A program made the translations under genes and the position numbers. Under the pieces are notes generated by a model. The model did no database searches. It saw nothing but the letters and a program-made list of their open reading frames with translations, and was not told the origin of the DNA. DNA of 64,000 nucleotides from Leptodontidium sp. MPI-SDFR-AT-0119. Taxonomy: Eukaryota > Ascomycota > Leotiomycetes > Helotiales > Leptodontidiaceae. This document shows positions 24,832-37,614 of this stretch, piece by piece. The stretch is taken from contig JAHLEZ010000002.1 in assembly GCA_020726505.1 (NCBI GenBank), positions 1,612,001 to 1,676,000 of the forward strand, in the 5' to 3' direction. How positions within the stretch are numbered: the first letter of the stretch is position 1; each line of letters begins with the position of its first letter.

Positions 24832-25410
24832 GGGCTGTCTTCGGGCGAGGGGTGACGAAGTCCTGGATCCTGAATGGGGCAATACGTCAATCTGTGTGAG
24901 GCGTTCTCATGCTGAAGTTATGACTACGTAAGCCTTGTGGACGCAAATGGTCTTCACATGCGTTTTTCACTGTCTGGGTACCAGTCCGAGTTGATGCTTT
25001 TACCAATGTGAAACCTTTGGATCCAATTCCTGTTGCATCATCTCGAATTCGCCCTGATTTCAAGCAAGAACCAACTTCTCCTCAGACTGAGCAATGACAG
25101 CCTCAAAGGCCACCTCATCGAATCTCCCAAGACCCAACCAACGACAGCATCGTCCACCTCACCGACGAAGCTGCCTTGGAAATAAAGTCAAAGTGTGACT
25201 CTCCTTCGGTTCATTAGAGATTGTCAATATGATGGACTAGCTCTAGATGTCCAGACATTTGTGCTGGCCTGCTAGATGAACTGAAAGCTGTTTATTATTA
25301 TTATTTTCACCTTGAATATTCCCAAAGTACATGTCTATTTCTATTTCCTTTCCAGTTTAGTTTCTTCACAACTCAGATCAAAGATCTCCTGTCCTTCACC
25401 TTCCACATCT

Positions 25411-25449
25411 CCCCTCCATTTCTCCCCTCCATTTCTCCCCTCCATTTCT
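25411..25449. repeat. 13-base tandem repeat, three exact copies
   Basis: The unit CCCCTCCATTTCT occurs three times without mismatch at 25411-25423, 25424-25436 and 25437-25449. Confidence 0.95.
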
Positions 25450-25724
25450 TATCTTCTATTTCCGCATACTCCCAGCGCCTAAACGACCTCCACTTTCCCT
25501 AGAGATCGCTCAGTATAGTAAAGTAACATGCCGTTCCAAGTAAACAACCCCCCAAAATTCAACGTTGCCACATTGCCTCACCCACATCACCGAATGTTTC
25601 ATCAAGCAACCAAACCATCTACAGTACCAGTACGAGTACTAGTACATACATACCCTTATTTCTAGTCCCCGCCAGGGAAGAATTTTTTTATATCTCTTGT
25701 GTCTTGTGCTTTCGTACACACTTG

Positions 25725-25742
25725 GCATGCATGCATGCATGC
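25725..25742. repeat. GCAT microsatellite
   Basis: Four consecutive GCAT units followed by GC form an 18-base self-complementary run. Confidence 0.9.
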
Positions 25743-26940
25743 CCTTCCTTCCTCCATTAAAGCACGATTTTCAAGCTCTAGCGCAGTCTCTCCCTCCCGT
25801 CTTTGCCATCATTTAAATCTTCAAAGGTGGGAAAGCCTACGGAAGGTAAATTTACCCTGGTAAGGAAGGATACTGGGAGTATTGCCGTAGTCCCGGCAGT
25901 TACAATCCCGTAGCCACTAGTCAGGTCTTACCTAGCTAGGTCGGAAGGTATTCGATATGTATGTGTATGTCGAAGAGGTGTGTATCTAATGTGTATGTGT
26001 AGGTATGTCACGGTTGCAAAACCTGGGGCTGGTTACACATGTGACTGAGTCACACCACCACACCACCGTGGACTCGGTGGTACAGCCTCAATTCGATTTA
26101 ATCTCCAAATATCCCTAATACCAGTTCGATCTCAGTGTCACTTAGTACGGTATCACCATGAAAAAAGCTTATTTTGCTGTTCCTGGGGTCACAGAAACGT
26201 TGCTCGCTAGTCAGTTAGTTGGCTAGTTGGCTAGTTGGCTGGCTATCATCTTCTCCGCAGGGCAGGCATGGTATAGGTAGTGTTATGCTGTGTGACGATG
26301 ACTCGTCATATTGTTTTCATTTCTTTCTCTTGTTCTCGGGCCTTTAATAAGGCAGGTTTGAGTTAAATTCAAGTCGTACAAGACCCATGCAAATGCCACA
26401 TTTTGTCAAAGGGTACCAATAGGGCTGGAGGATTGCATGTCGGTCGGCGATTAAATAAATCTTTTTCTTGACTGGATGTTATTTGTTCTGGGTCTTGGAT
26501 CAACCCCGATTGGTGAGAAGGTGAGTACCAGGTGGCCGGATGCGGTGGATGAGGCTCATATCGCCCCCAAAAGCCTGTGAGCGCCAAAGGGCAGCTGAAG
26601 GAAGGAAGGGCAATGCATGAAAGGAAGCCTAGATATATACTTATTCAAGACACATTGCAAGATTGCAAAGAGTTGTCATCCAATGGTATCACGTGTACCT
26701 AGAATGCAGAGCCTCACTTGAATCCTTCGGTTCCCTCTTTTCTGGTATGAACGCATCATCATCCAGCCTATTTACGAGGGGTGAGGTTCGGAAAGGAAAT
26801 GTCTTACCCCGGATTCGCCCAGCCCAGCTCACGCAGTCATGCCCACAAGGCTGCTGCCGGACCCTGATCCGGTAGTTTCGTTAGTGCATTGCAGCAGAAT
26901 ACCCTGTAATTTAATCCCTGTGGAATCCCTTTTTAGGGAC

Positions 26941-26980
26941 CAAGCACACCCAAGCACGCCCAAGCACACCCAAGCCACCC
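26941..26980. repeat. 10-base tandem repeat, four imperfect copies
   Basis: Units of CAAGCACACC with single-base variants (CAAGCACGCC, CAAGCCACCC) are stacked four times. Confidence 0.85.
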
Positions 26981-27720
26981 GCTGACCCAGTACGACTAAT
27001 TGCCACCACTACCACTAAGCCCCGAAGCCAGCCTCGAAGCCAGCCCCCCAGTCTTCCCCTCCTTGAAGCCGAAGCCGAAGCCCCTGCAGGCTGCAGCATC
27101 CCGTACCGTGGTGAGGGATGGAGAGGGATGGAGTGAGCGACATCGCTAATCCAACCACCTCAACACCATCTCCAACTCCCAACTGAGACAACATGCGCAG
27201 CCCAATAGCAGCTGACTCTTCTCGACTCGACCCTCCATGACAGAATTCGCCTCTCCCTTTCCTCTCTGTCACTTCGTTCTCCCCCTATTTCCTTCCTTTC
27301 CTATGTCTCTCCCCTTTCAGTCACATCACACCGTACCATCAGGACCTTCCGGGCGTACCTCATCATCGTCGCTTCCCCGTGTCTGCCATGAACGCCATGC
27401 CGTGACTCCCTCTCAGTGGCGCACGTACTAGACCGTTGAACGTTCCCCGTGTGACTAACTGCTTTGCGCGTGCCAGTGACACTGACACTGACACTGCTAC
27501 TCCAACTCCAACTGCACATTGGATGGATACCTTACCTACGACTGGACTACATACACCCTGAACTCTGTACACACCGAAACTCAAGTACATACAGTACCTA
27601 CCTATGGTACCTATCTAGGGTACCGACCGAGCTAAGGTAGATTTCACTCCGTCAGTCAGGCAGGCAGACGTTTTTCCTTCTCTGTTTGTCTCTCTCTGTC
27701 TGGCTGTCTTTCCTCTCAAT

Positions 27721-27764
27721 CTACCTACCTACCTACCTACCTACCTACCTACCAACCAACCAAC
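27721..27764. repeat. CTAC microsatellite followed by CAAC units
   Basis: Eight exact CTAC units at 27721-27752 pass directly into three CAAC units. The tract lies about 0.3 kb upstream of the lipase/NB-ARC start codon. Confidence 0.95.
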
Positions 27765-28046
27765 CATCTATCAGTCTGGTCTGCCCTTCTCGGTGTTCAC
27801 TGCCACCCAGGTACACTACTACACCATACTACCCTCCACATATTACAAACCAATCTCTGTGTACCTCGACGATCATGCCCGCTACACCGGGCGAGCAGCA
27901 TACGGAAGATACATATAAGTAAGCTGCATGCCGACCTGATCTGCACGTAGCGGAAAGGAAAGAAGAGTATCAGGAAAGCAAAGAAGAAGGCAACACAATC
28001 AAGTCGAGACAAGCAAGGCATAGCCAGCCTTGAAGAAGAGGCAAGC

Positions 28047-31000
28047 ATGGTATGTATAGTCCTGCATCTTACCTCTCTCACTCACTCACTCCCTACCTAC
28101 TCGATGGTCTTCCCATATCATTCCATATACTCCATCCATACAGTCGAGTCAAGCTAATGTACCCACCCAGGGCTCCGCAATCAATCTCGACGATATCAAA
28201 CGCTACGAAGTCACAGAGGTCTATTCCCACCCCGATGCCAAAGTCGACATTGTCCTCGTCCATGGTCTGAATGGTAACCCGAGGAATACATGGACCGCTC
28301 CGAATGGTGTCTTCTGGCCTAGTCAACTACTGCCAGCTTCACTAAAGTCGTTTCAAGCCCGCATATTGGTCTATGGATACAATGCAGATGTTTATACCTT
28401 TGGTAGTTCGAAGGGAGGTCCTAGGTATGTCTGGTCTGGCCCACAAGCATGGCGGAAGGAAGTGCTGATAAATTTAGTTCCGACATGATACACCAACATG
28501 CACAAACCCTACTCGCCAACCTATCTCTCGAACGAAAGAGTGAAGAGGTTGCAGAACATCCTATCATATGGGTCGCACATAGTTTGGGTGGAATACTCGT
28601 CAAGCGTGCCTTGGAACTCTCATTCGATCTCCAAGGCAATCATGATGATGATCTACGATCGATTTTCGTGTCAACATTTGGGGTCATCTTTCTAGGAACA
28701 CCACATACTGGAGCTGACCCCGCGAAGTGGGGGTTGATACTCCAAGGCATGGTCAATGCTATGGTCCCGAAGAAGCTCTTCGAGACCCACTCTCAACTCG
28801 TCAAGACTCTTCAAAGCAACAATGAGATCCTACAAAACATCAACCTCCGATTCCTAGATCTCTATCCAAATAGATTGAGGGTATGCATGGTTCACGAAGG
28901 CCATCCTACAGATCTCAAAGGCACCAAACATCTCATCGTCGACCAAACAGCTGCCAGTCCCCAACTACCTGATGTGCAATACTTTGGTATCGAGGCTACG
29001 CATTCTGGCATGTGTAAATTCGAGAGCAAGAATGCACCGGGATTTACGAATGTTTCCGTCACGTTGAGGTCGTGGGTTCAGGAGTGTCCTGAGTTTATTC
29101 AGACTAGATGGGATGCAGAGAGGTTTTTGAGGAAGCAGAAGAGGGAGGATGAGATTGCGCAGTTGCAGAGACTTGTGAGTTTTGTACCGGCTTAAAGGGG
29201 AGTTTACTGACTGATGTAGTCTGGACTGTTACCTGGTACTCCGCATATGACGAGTACGCCAAACACACCTGGTAGGTCGAGTCCTTATCCTACGCAGCCA
29301 CCTAGCATGGTGCAAGGACCTAAGGATGGTTGATAGTGGCGGGGGGGGTTTTTTTTTTGCAACTGTTTTTTTATTAATTTTATCTCATTGTCATTCGCAA
29401 GGGTTTCATTTTTCAAAACTTTGGTGGATTAGGGCTGATTCAATTTCTTGTTGTAGAACCCGGCTCTGTATATAGTTCAATCGTCATTCCGAAGTCAACC
29501 ATCAGCATTGCACCTGAAGACCCAGTACAAGATGCGCCGTATTTCATCAAACCATCTGGATTCCGTCCAAACTCACTTTTCGTCGGTCGAGAAGCTGAAT
29601 TGGAACAGATGCATAAGATGTTGTTTGACAAGAAGAGAAGAGCTGATGGCACATCTGCTGTTCTGTTGCAGTCTCTCCCTGGTGGAGGTAAGACTCATCT
29701 TGCTCGGCAGTATGTATACAACCACAAAGACGACTTCCCAGGAGGCATATTCTGGCTCCGAGCCAAGAGTGAAACGGAACTGGCAGCCGGTTTTTGGGAC
29801 ATTGCTCGCAAAGCAGCATTGAAACATCTTGTTGGAACAGAGGAAGCAGGTTCTCTAGACGACCCCGAACAATTCATCAAGATGGTCAGGAAATGGCTCA
29901 ATAACCGACATGACTGGCTCATCGTTCTCGACGGTATACACTTCACCCATTCGGCGCTGAGGAAGTTCATCCCCGATAGCACAAATACCAGTATCATCTA
30001 TACCTCGACCGAGAAGTCCGTCATTGGAGATCATCATTTCATGAATCCGCAGCTGATTAAACTGCCGCTTCTTTCTGCTAGAGAGGCGCAGAGATTACTT
30101 CTACTCGAACTTGGGAAGACGGAACCTTTCGCGAAGGATGATTTGAGGTATTCCATGGAGTTGGTCCAATCAATGGGTTTCTTGCCAGTCGTCATCCACG
30201 CAGTTGCACAACGACTGAAAACAACTGACGAACCGCTCTCGAAATTTGCACGAACCTACTCCTCGGAGCCCAGACTTCGCGGTCTAGGTACATACATCGC
30301 AGTGGTGGAGCAGTTAAAAGGTCTAGGTGCAAAAGAAGCACTCAATCTCATCAACATCCTCTGTTTCTACAGCCAACATATCCCCGTGGAGATGATCTCC
30401 CTAGGACTCAAATCACTCCCCTCAACCATCTCCGTCAAAGCCTACGAACCAGTCTCAGGCAACTCCCTAAACAACACTTTCAAAATCCTCAACACATTCG
30501 CCCTAATTGACCGCAACGACCACGACAATGATACAGACAAAGACCCAGCCAACTCCTCCCACTCTCAAACCTCAAAACGCAGCAGAGACATGCTAGCAGA
30601 CAATGTAGATGTCATCCGTCTCCACAGCGTCGTACAGGGTTTCTTTCTCGACACATTATCAGCAGATGGTTCACTCCTCATCTGGCTAGACCTCGCAGTT
30701 CGTCTCTTCTGCTGTAGTTATGACATGGCCAATGAACGCATCTCCCGCAAAACTCACGCCGGTCTCGTAGAAGATTACCGACTGTACGAGATCCACGGCA
30801 ATAAACTCTCCGAACACCTGACCAAACATCTCTCCAAACGTCTCTTACCTTCCCAGAAGGAAATCCTCACCGAAGCGGATGATATGCTGGCTCAGAGACT
30901 CGTGTCTGTCAAAACTGAAATCGATCGCCTTACCCCTGAGAGCTCCAGTGTTATTGTCGCTGTGGCTGGTGGTGGTAAGCCGGAGGTTTTCCAAACGAGT

Positions 31001-33699
31001 ATCTTTGATCGGACAAGTTCTAGTTCTGATACTGGACCTGAGACGCCGGGGAAATATGATGGATTGCATAGCGGCATTGGGATCTCAACATGGGGTATGG
31101 AAGCTGGGAAAGCGCAGTTCGAATCGCCTATTCGTGAGAAGGCATTCGGGCGAAAGGTGGAAAGTGATGGGGTGTACAAGCAACAACAGCAACATTTCCC
31201 ATTCCCACTCCCAATGCCAGAGGATCCAGGATATGACAGTGATAGAGAAGAGGTGGACACTTATGCCATCCCTCTCCCTGCTACTTCTTCCTCTCCACCT
31301 TCTCAACGACCGGTATCTTCGGATACCTCACCGCCATGGGAGATCGTCCAGCCGCGCCACCAGAGGCAAAGACCTCGACCACGACCTATTTCAACACCTC
31401 TCTCAGCATCGATAAGAGGAGGTAGGGCTCTGGATTTCCGCACCGTGAGCGCAAGTGCCATCGTCCCACACGTTAGCTATGGCCACGTGAAAGGGTTCCT
31501 ACAAGGTGGGAGTAATGGAAATGGAAATGGGAATTCGAGCCCCAGTTCTCGAGCGCAATCCAGAGGAAGATTATCAGGCCGATCTGAAGCAGAAGTCAGT
31601 CTAGCGCATTTGAGGCAGAATAGTCCGCTTTCGCCTAGGGGCGGTGGGATGATTCGAGGCGGCAGTGGGAGTGGGAGTGGGAGTAGGAGGGGGAGTGAAC
31701 TTAAGCCTTTTGAGAGGGGTCTTGAGAGGGTTGGTGAGAAAGGGAGGATGGTCATGACGGGTCTTTCTTCTTATGCTGCTGCTGTTGTGGCGGGGCCGAC
31801 GAAGGATACCGTTGAGGCATTGAGGGGGTTGGTGAGGCTTGGTGGTGGTGGTGGGGAGAGAGAAGGGAAGGGAGAAGGGGGTGGGGATAGTGCTGTTGTT
31901 GATGATGAGGAGGAGGAGAGGATTGAAGCGGAAATGAGAATGGGAGGTGTCCCTACCTCTGGATCTGGACGAGAACGACTACATATCTCAGCTATGGAAT
32001 CGTTGCAGAAGATCCCGATTCGTCACATGGATACGCAAGGACCGGTCATCATGCCTCCTTATCCGCCTTCGCCTAGTGTTACGCCTGCTCTTACTTCAGA
32101 TCACGGTCGGGATGGGAATTACTTCTTCTATGTTAAAGGTATGGAGCAGGAACGAGACCAGGGCCGGGAAGGGGAAAATATATACCCCCGCCGCGAAGGT
32201 TATCCACCTCTCGAACAACTCCCTTCGTCCTCCAACAAAAACAGCAATAACAACAACAACAGTAACCACTATCCTCAACTTCCCCCCAAACTAATCGATC
32301 GACCTCAACAATACTCTCGAGGTACAGGGACGGCGAGAGGGAGAGAAACGCAATCGGAGTCTTTACCAGCTAGTTTATTCTTCTCGAGATCGAATCTCGA
32401 TGATGCTAGAACAAGCGAGATTGATCTCCTATCTCTCTCGTATCCGAATATGCGAGCTCACAGACGGCTTTCGAATACGAACTCTGAAGTTTCTGGCTCT
32501 GGACTGGGTATGGGTGCGGGTGTGTATTATCCCGGCAGGCCGGAATTCTCGAACCTGGAGCTTCAGAGGGGATGTGAGAGTTTGCCGATGAGTCGCGATC
32601 CTTCTGGTCTTTCTGGACTGTCTGGGGACTCGGCAGTGAGAAGAAGGAGGACGGGAAGTGTGGCTGAGACGGAACCGGAACCGGATCTTGGATCGAGATT
32701 GGGAGAGATGGTTTTTGAGCCGAGGAGGGAGAGGGGGTGGGTGAGAGATGGAGAAGGGGGTGGAAAGGGGAATATGAATAGGTTGGAGTTTGCGAGGGCT
32801 GCGCTGATTGAGAGGTTGGATGAGTGGGGTGCCGGCGGCGGTGGTGGGGAGGAGAAGTAAGTTCTTTTTCTTTTCCCCGTCTCATTCTGATTGTTCCGTT
32901 TTGTTGTTTCAGTTTCGATTCCTTGATCTGATTGGAGGTCACGAATGAGATAGTTGAGGCCGTAGCTAATACCGAAAGTAGTTTACATCCCACCCAAAGA
33001 ACTCAATCAACACCACCTCGTTTCCAAGGACAAACAGAAACCCAATCTCCACGCAGACCCTCATTCAACCCGACAGCGCCCACATTCAACCCAACAGCAC
33101 CCACATTCTCACCCTCACCCTCTCTAGGTTCCGGGATGGCGAATTCATTCGCTTCATACACGTCGCCGTATCCACCTGATAATACGCCGGATTTGAGTTG
33201 GGGTGGTGCTGATGGGGTAGGAAGGAATGGGAAGGAGAAGATATCGCCACCTCAAGGATATTTATCTCCAAACCTGGGAGTAAATTCTTCACCGCGGCCT
33301 TCCCCTCCTAAGTCTTTCCAAACACAAACCTCGCCGCGGACCTCACCGCCTCTCGGAGGGGAGAGGATGGATAGATATAGTTCTGGTTCTGGGTCGGGGT
33401 CGGGGAGTGGGAGTGGTGGTGTTCGGATCGGGGGCGGCGCTGCTGGAGGGGGAAGGGGGGCAAGGGGGGTGGGAGGAGGGATGGAGAGGATGATTGCGTT
33501 CGGTGATTACCCTGAGAAAGTCGATTATGTCCTTGCTAGGGAGCGGGTGTTGAGGAGTTGGGGGGAGAGGGAGAGGGCGGAGAGGATTAGGAGGGAGGGT
33601 GGTGGTGGTGGTAGTGGTAGTGGTGGTGTCAGAGATGCTGGCGGGAGGGTGAAGGAGAGAGGAGGGGATGTTGGGCTGGGGATCAGTGGGGGGAAGTAA
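28047..33699 (+). CDS. LipA-like/NB-ARC (NLR-like) protein with disordered tail
   Basis: Exons 28047-28049, 28171-28424, 28478-29174, 29220-29271, 29457-32856 and 32982-33699 sum to 5124 bases, 1707 aa. The N-terminal alpha/beta hydrolase (SERAC1/LipA-like) has VLVHGLNGNPRNTW, the nucleophile motif AHSLGG (Ser near 121), LGTPHTGAD and a likely catalytic His in ATHSGMCKF (near 261). NB-ARC follows, with P-loop GGGKTHLARQY near 411, Walker B WLIVLDG and a GLPL-like GFLPVVIHA. After about residue 850 the protein is disordered and Gly/Ser/Pro-rich, with no TPR, ankyrin or WD repeats seen. Such proteins are candidate fungal cell-death or non-self receptors. Uncertain points: exon 1 is only ATG; the fourth intron has donor alternatives at 29272 and about 29330; and the last intron could use an acceptor that ends the protein soon after 32911, leaving 32932-33699 out. 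Confidence 0.8.
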
Positions 33700-35223
33700 G
33701 AGGTGGGGGGAGGGTTGTGGGAATGTTTCATTTGCTTTTTTCTTCTTTTGTGCGTTATTTTTTTAATTTTTGTTTTGACTTTTGCTATTGTGATGGACTT
33801 ATTTTGGATTTTGGGGATTTTGGACTTTGTTGGCGTTTGGGAGGGCATTTGCATTGAATGGTGTCGCTGGCGTGGTTCTGGCTTTCGCTTTCGGTTTGGT
33901 GTTCAAGAGCGAGGAGAGGAGATATGGGATTGGAGCAACGAGCATTGAGTTGGCGTCGGTGTATTAAGACGGACTGATAAATGGATGGATGGATTTGATG
34001 GATGGGTGTATGGACATGTAAGCATATGGGATGAATGTGGGTGAGAAAGGAAAGGCGTATTGAGAGATGGATGGGATAGGTATAAGGGCATATGTGGGAT
34101 GGGTATGGAGGGAAGGGAAAGGGTATATGGGGTACGGCGTATATGAGAGAGCAGGACGTTCGCAGAGCGTAGCACAGCATAAAATAGTATGTTATAATAT
34201 AATAATAGAGTATCACAGAAACATTGCAACAAGACCGAAACGTTTTCAAAAATTTCAATAATTCAAGCCTATGCTATACTATTTACATATACGATTTAAC
34301 CACTACACCTTTTTTTCAAATCTACATTAAGGAAAGTCGTAATCGTAATCTCAACTTATCAAGATTCCAAAGGGCATCTATCTATCTCGTACGGATTAGT
34401 AAGATTCCCATCATTTCTGTTTCGGTCTACGGTCTACGATCGTGGTTAGAAAGGGAGCGGAGCCCTTGAGCCTTGAGCCCCAAGGTGAATGAAGACTTTC
34501 TTCAGTTCAGGATACGAAAGTTGATCACCACCACCACGAAAGTTCGATTGGTGGGTAATCAATTGAATTGAATTAAAAACGTACTGTACAGTACAAAGTT
34601 GAAAATCTCGATCGATCTTAATGCGTAGTGTAGTGTAGTGTGAGGCTTGAGTATATGTATTCTCGTATGATGACTTGAATTGAATAATATGTATCCCCTT
34701 CGTGGCTTACGGAGTATGGTATTGGTATCGATTTGGCTTGCCTTCGAAAAACTGCTTGCGAGTTGGATACTAGTTTGTGTTGAGGTTGGCTTGAGGACGT
34801 TCGTTTATTTGTTTAGTTATTTATTCATCCATTCGTTTACTCATCTATTCAGTTATCCATTGATTTATTTCATAAATTAATCCCTCGTTATATTATCAGT
34901 GAAAAATAGATTATCGTAAGCGAGATCTCGGTTACCTATTTGTTTCTCTACTCTGCTTTTCACAAACTTATTATTAATTAATGTGAGTATTCAATTCCTC
35001 CTTTTTTTTCTTTTTCTTTCGCCCAACTCCGAATTATCACGTGTGTGTGTGTATCCCCTGTAAGAACCACAAGTGCTCACCGATCTCAGCCTCACCACAT
35101 TCCACCTCCATTAAATCTCATTAAAGCGTGAATGATTCTTCGCTATCGTCACCACTATTTTCCTGTAAAAATTCAATACGCTTCCATCTCTAAATATAAC
35201 CTAGCTATTATCGCCGTACAATC
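33700..35223. other. intergenic region between NB-ARC and caspase-like genes
   Basis: No gene supported. The segment 33960-34130 is rich in GGATGG/GGGTAT words, and the minus-strand ORFs over it are His/Pro/Ser-rich shadows of this composition. T-rich tracts near 34990-35030 lie upstream of the next gene. Confidence 0.5.
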
Positions 35224-37614
35224 ATGAGCAAAACGACCACCGATACAATTCCGACGGAGCCCCGAAGCCGTACACGGATTGGGAACAAGGTACCTAGCAG
35301 CCTTGAATGTACAAGAGATTACCTTTTACTCACACGACCTGCGGGGGTTTAGTATGACATCCCAGGGGACGGATTTATCCATCTAGCACCGAAGACCCAC
35401 GACATTTCTCTTGTTGGGGAACATATCCCGGACATCGCCCACTTAGCGGCTGACCTTCAAGTCGCGGTGAATGCAGGATGGTCACGAAGGCATGAAATCA
35501 GGTACTCCAAAGTACAAGTATTGCTGTTGAAGTGGCAAGATGACGATCTGGGCGTAGAGACTGAGTTGAAGGATCTGGGACATGTCTTTGGTAGGTCAAT
35601 CTTTTGGAAGACCGTGTTGCCTCACTGCATTTTCAAAATTTTATTGTCTTCTGTGCTCTTAATGAGGGGTCAAAATCTGATTTGAAACTTCCGTGTGCTA
35701 ATTGTTTAATCCACTAGCCGATCTATTTCATTTTGGAGTAGACGTATTCGATATTCCAAGTGACAAGCCGGACAAAGCTCTCAAACGAAGAGTATTCGAT
35801 TTCTTGGACAACGATGGAGATGAGACGTTACTCATTTTGTATTATGCTGGACATGCTACATCAAACATCCAAGCAAATGAGGCCCCCGTCTGGATTGCGT
35901 AGGTTTCGATTTGTCTTGATGAGTTCTCATACTGATTGTTCCGCGAAGCAATCGCCATGTTGACTCGCCCTCCTTGCCGTCGGGTGGTATCCAATCCATG
36001 TTCGAGGAAGCCGATGCTGATGTGCTCCTCCTCTACGATTGTTGTAATTCTGCTGCCACCGCGGCATCCTCTTCCACTCGTCGCCACAAAGGTGCTACAG
36101 AAGTCATTGCTGCCTGTGGATATGAGACAATCGCTCCAGAGGTCGGAGAGCATTCTTTCAGTAATGCCTTGGCGGAAGTTCTTGCTGCATCTTCCAAGGG
36201 ACGTCCCTTTTCGGTAGCTGAACTTCATACCAAAATCCTCACACGATTGAAATGCTGGACGCCATCTTTTGTTAAAGATGATAAGGGGAAACGAAAGGAA
36301 GACCCCGATGGGAGACTACTTTTCGAAAGGCAACCGCGGCGCACGCCAATTTACAGCATTATTTGTGAAACTGAGCCTCGCCGAAGCATTATCCTGGCAC
36401 CACTAAAGCCATCTATCCCGAAGCCAGAGAATTTAGGCAGTGCTTTAAAGTACATGGCAGCAGGACCGTCATCTCCTAGATCATCATCAGGTCGGACTGA
36501 CCATGCCAGGAAGCGCAAGAGGCCATTTGACGAAGCAATCGAATACCCCCAGGTGCTTCTCGCAATTCGTTTAGATAAGCACGAACTTGATGTCGAAGCT
36601 TGGAAGGAGTGTCTCCTTCGTCAACTCCCGCCTGATGCAAAGGATATCAAAATCGAGGGGATTTATGGTAGCTTTTCAACGCTCCTACTTCTACGACTGC
36701 CTTTGGAAGTTTGGGACTTGCTCCCAGATAACCGGGCATACAGTTTTGTTGGATTTGTTACAACACCAAACATGACGATTGAGGAGCCCAAGATGTCTAC
36801 TGAGAATACAGAATCGAGCATGTTCGACTTTTCTCAAGCTTCCTCTTCCGGCAAACCCTGGGGCAACATCCCATTCCGACCGCAATCCCGCGAGACCACC
36901 CCAACGTTCGCTTTCAGATTCAATTCAATGTCCCCCAGAGATGTTGTGATATCTCCTCCTTCGTCAACGCGCTCGTCTTCCGCGTCCTCAGCATCACCTC
37001 CACGGTCTCTATCGCCAGTTCCAGAAGACGAGGAGCCCGGATTGGACAATCTAGTAGCAGTGACCGATTCTATGGAAGCCAATTTTACAATTGAAGAGCT
37101 CCGAGAGTGTGATTTTGAGGATATTGACGAGGACGACATTATTTGGCCAACAAGCTACAGTGACGCCGAAGAAAGCGATCCTGGAGTAGCGCAAGATCCG
37201 AGTCCAGCTCCCGTGGATATCCAATGCGACATAGAAGCAGATGACCAAGACGACTACGACGTGTTTCTACAAAAAAGGATGTCAAGAAATCGAAGGTGGC
37301 GACGCAGCGCCGGCAGTGTGAGCAAAAGAACATTATCCCAGAGTATTGGTAGCGATACCGATGATGAGGATATACAACCTCCCACCTTCCTGGATGCTAG
37401 TCATCCTGGCTCGAGCGCGAGAAGGCTTCGAAGAAAAATGGGCGAAAGGACTAGTTTGATTTTCGATGATCCTCCACCACGAATTGACGAGATGGACGAA
37501 CCTGGGTTGTGTGAGGACGGTCCGGTGAACGAGAAAACTCAGGATTTGAGTTCAGAGTTGCCCTTTTATATGGAGGAAGATGATTTGCAATTGGACTCTG
37601 ATGAAAGTGTTTAA
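35224..37614 (+). CDS. caspase-like (C14) domain protein
   Basis: Four exons, 35224-35289, 35353-35590, 35718-35898 and 35949-37614, sum to 2151 bases, 716 aa. The caspase-like fold covers about residues 40-260. The catalytic His lies in ILYYAGHAT (near 145) and the catalytic Cys in LLLYDCCNSA (near 192), so the dyad looks intact. EVIAACGYETIAPE and the preceding FSNALAEVL pattern fit fungal C14-type proteins, not classical metacaspases. The C-terminal 450 residues are largely disordered, with Ser/Pro-rich and very acidic stretches (for example ECDFEDIDEDDIIWP). The likely role is a cysteine protease in regulated cell death or signalling; substrate and activation are unknown. It lies 1.5 kb downstream of the NB-ARC gene on the same strand. 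Confidence 0.85.

Larger units (their letters stand above)
24832..28046. other. 3.2 kb intergenic region rich in tandem repeats
   Basis: No supportable ORF. The region contains many short tandem duplications, listed separately, plus T/C-rich blocks towards 27700. It ends at the start codon of the lipase/NB-ARC gene, so part may be a long promoter or 5' untranslated leader. ORFs such as 27686-27922 derive from the repeats. Confidence 0.5.

Noticed and set aside
31085..31415. Alternate-frame ORFs within the NB-ARC gene
   Set aside because: The main frame continues unbroken and these carry no domain.
33525..34258. His/Pro/Ser-rich minus-strand ORFs
   Set aside because: Composition follows the repetitive GGATGG/GGGTAT DNA; no homology signal.
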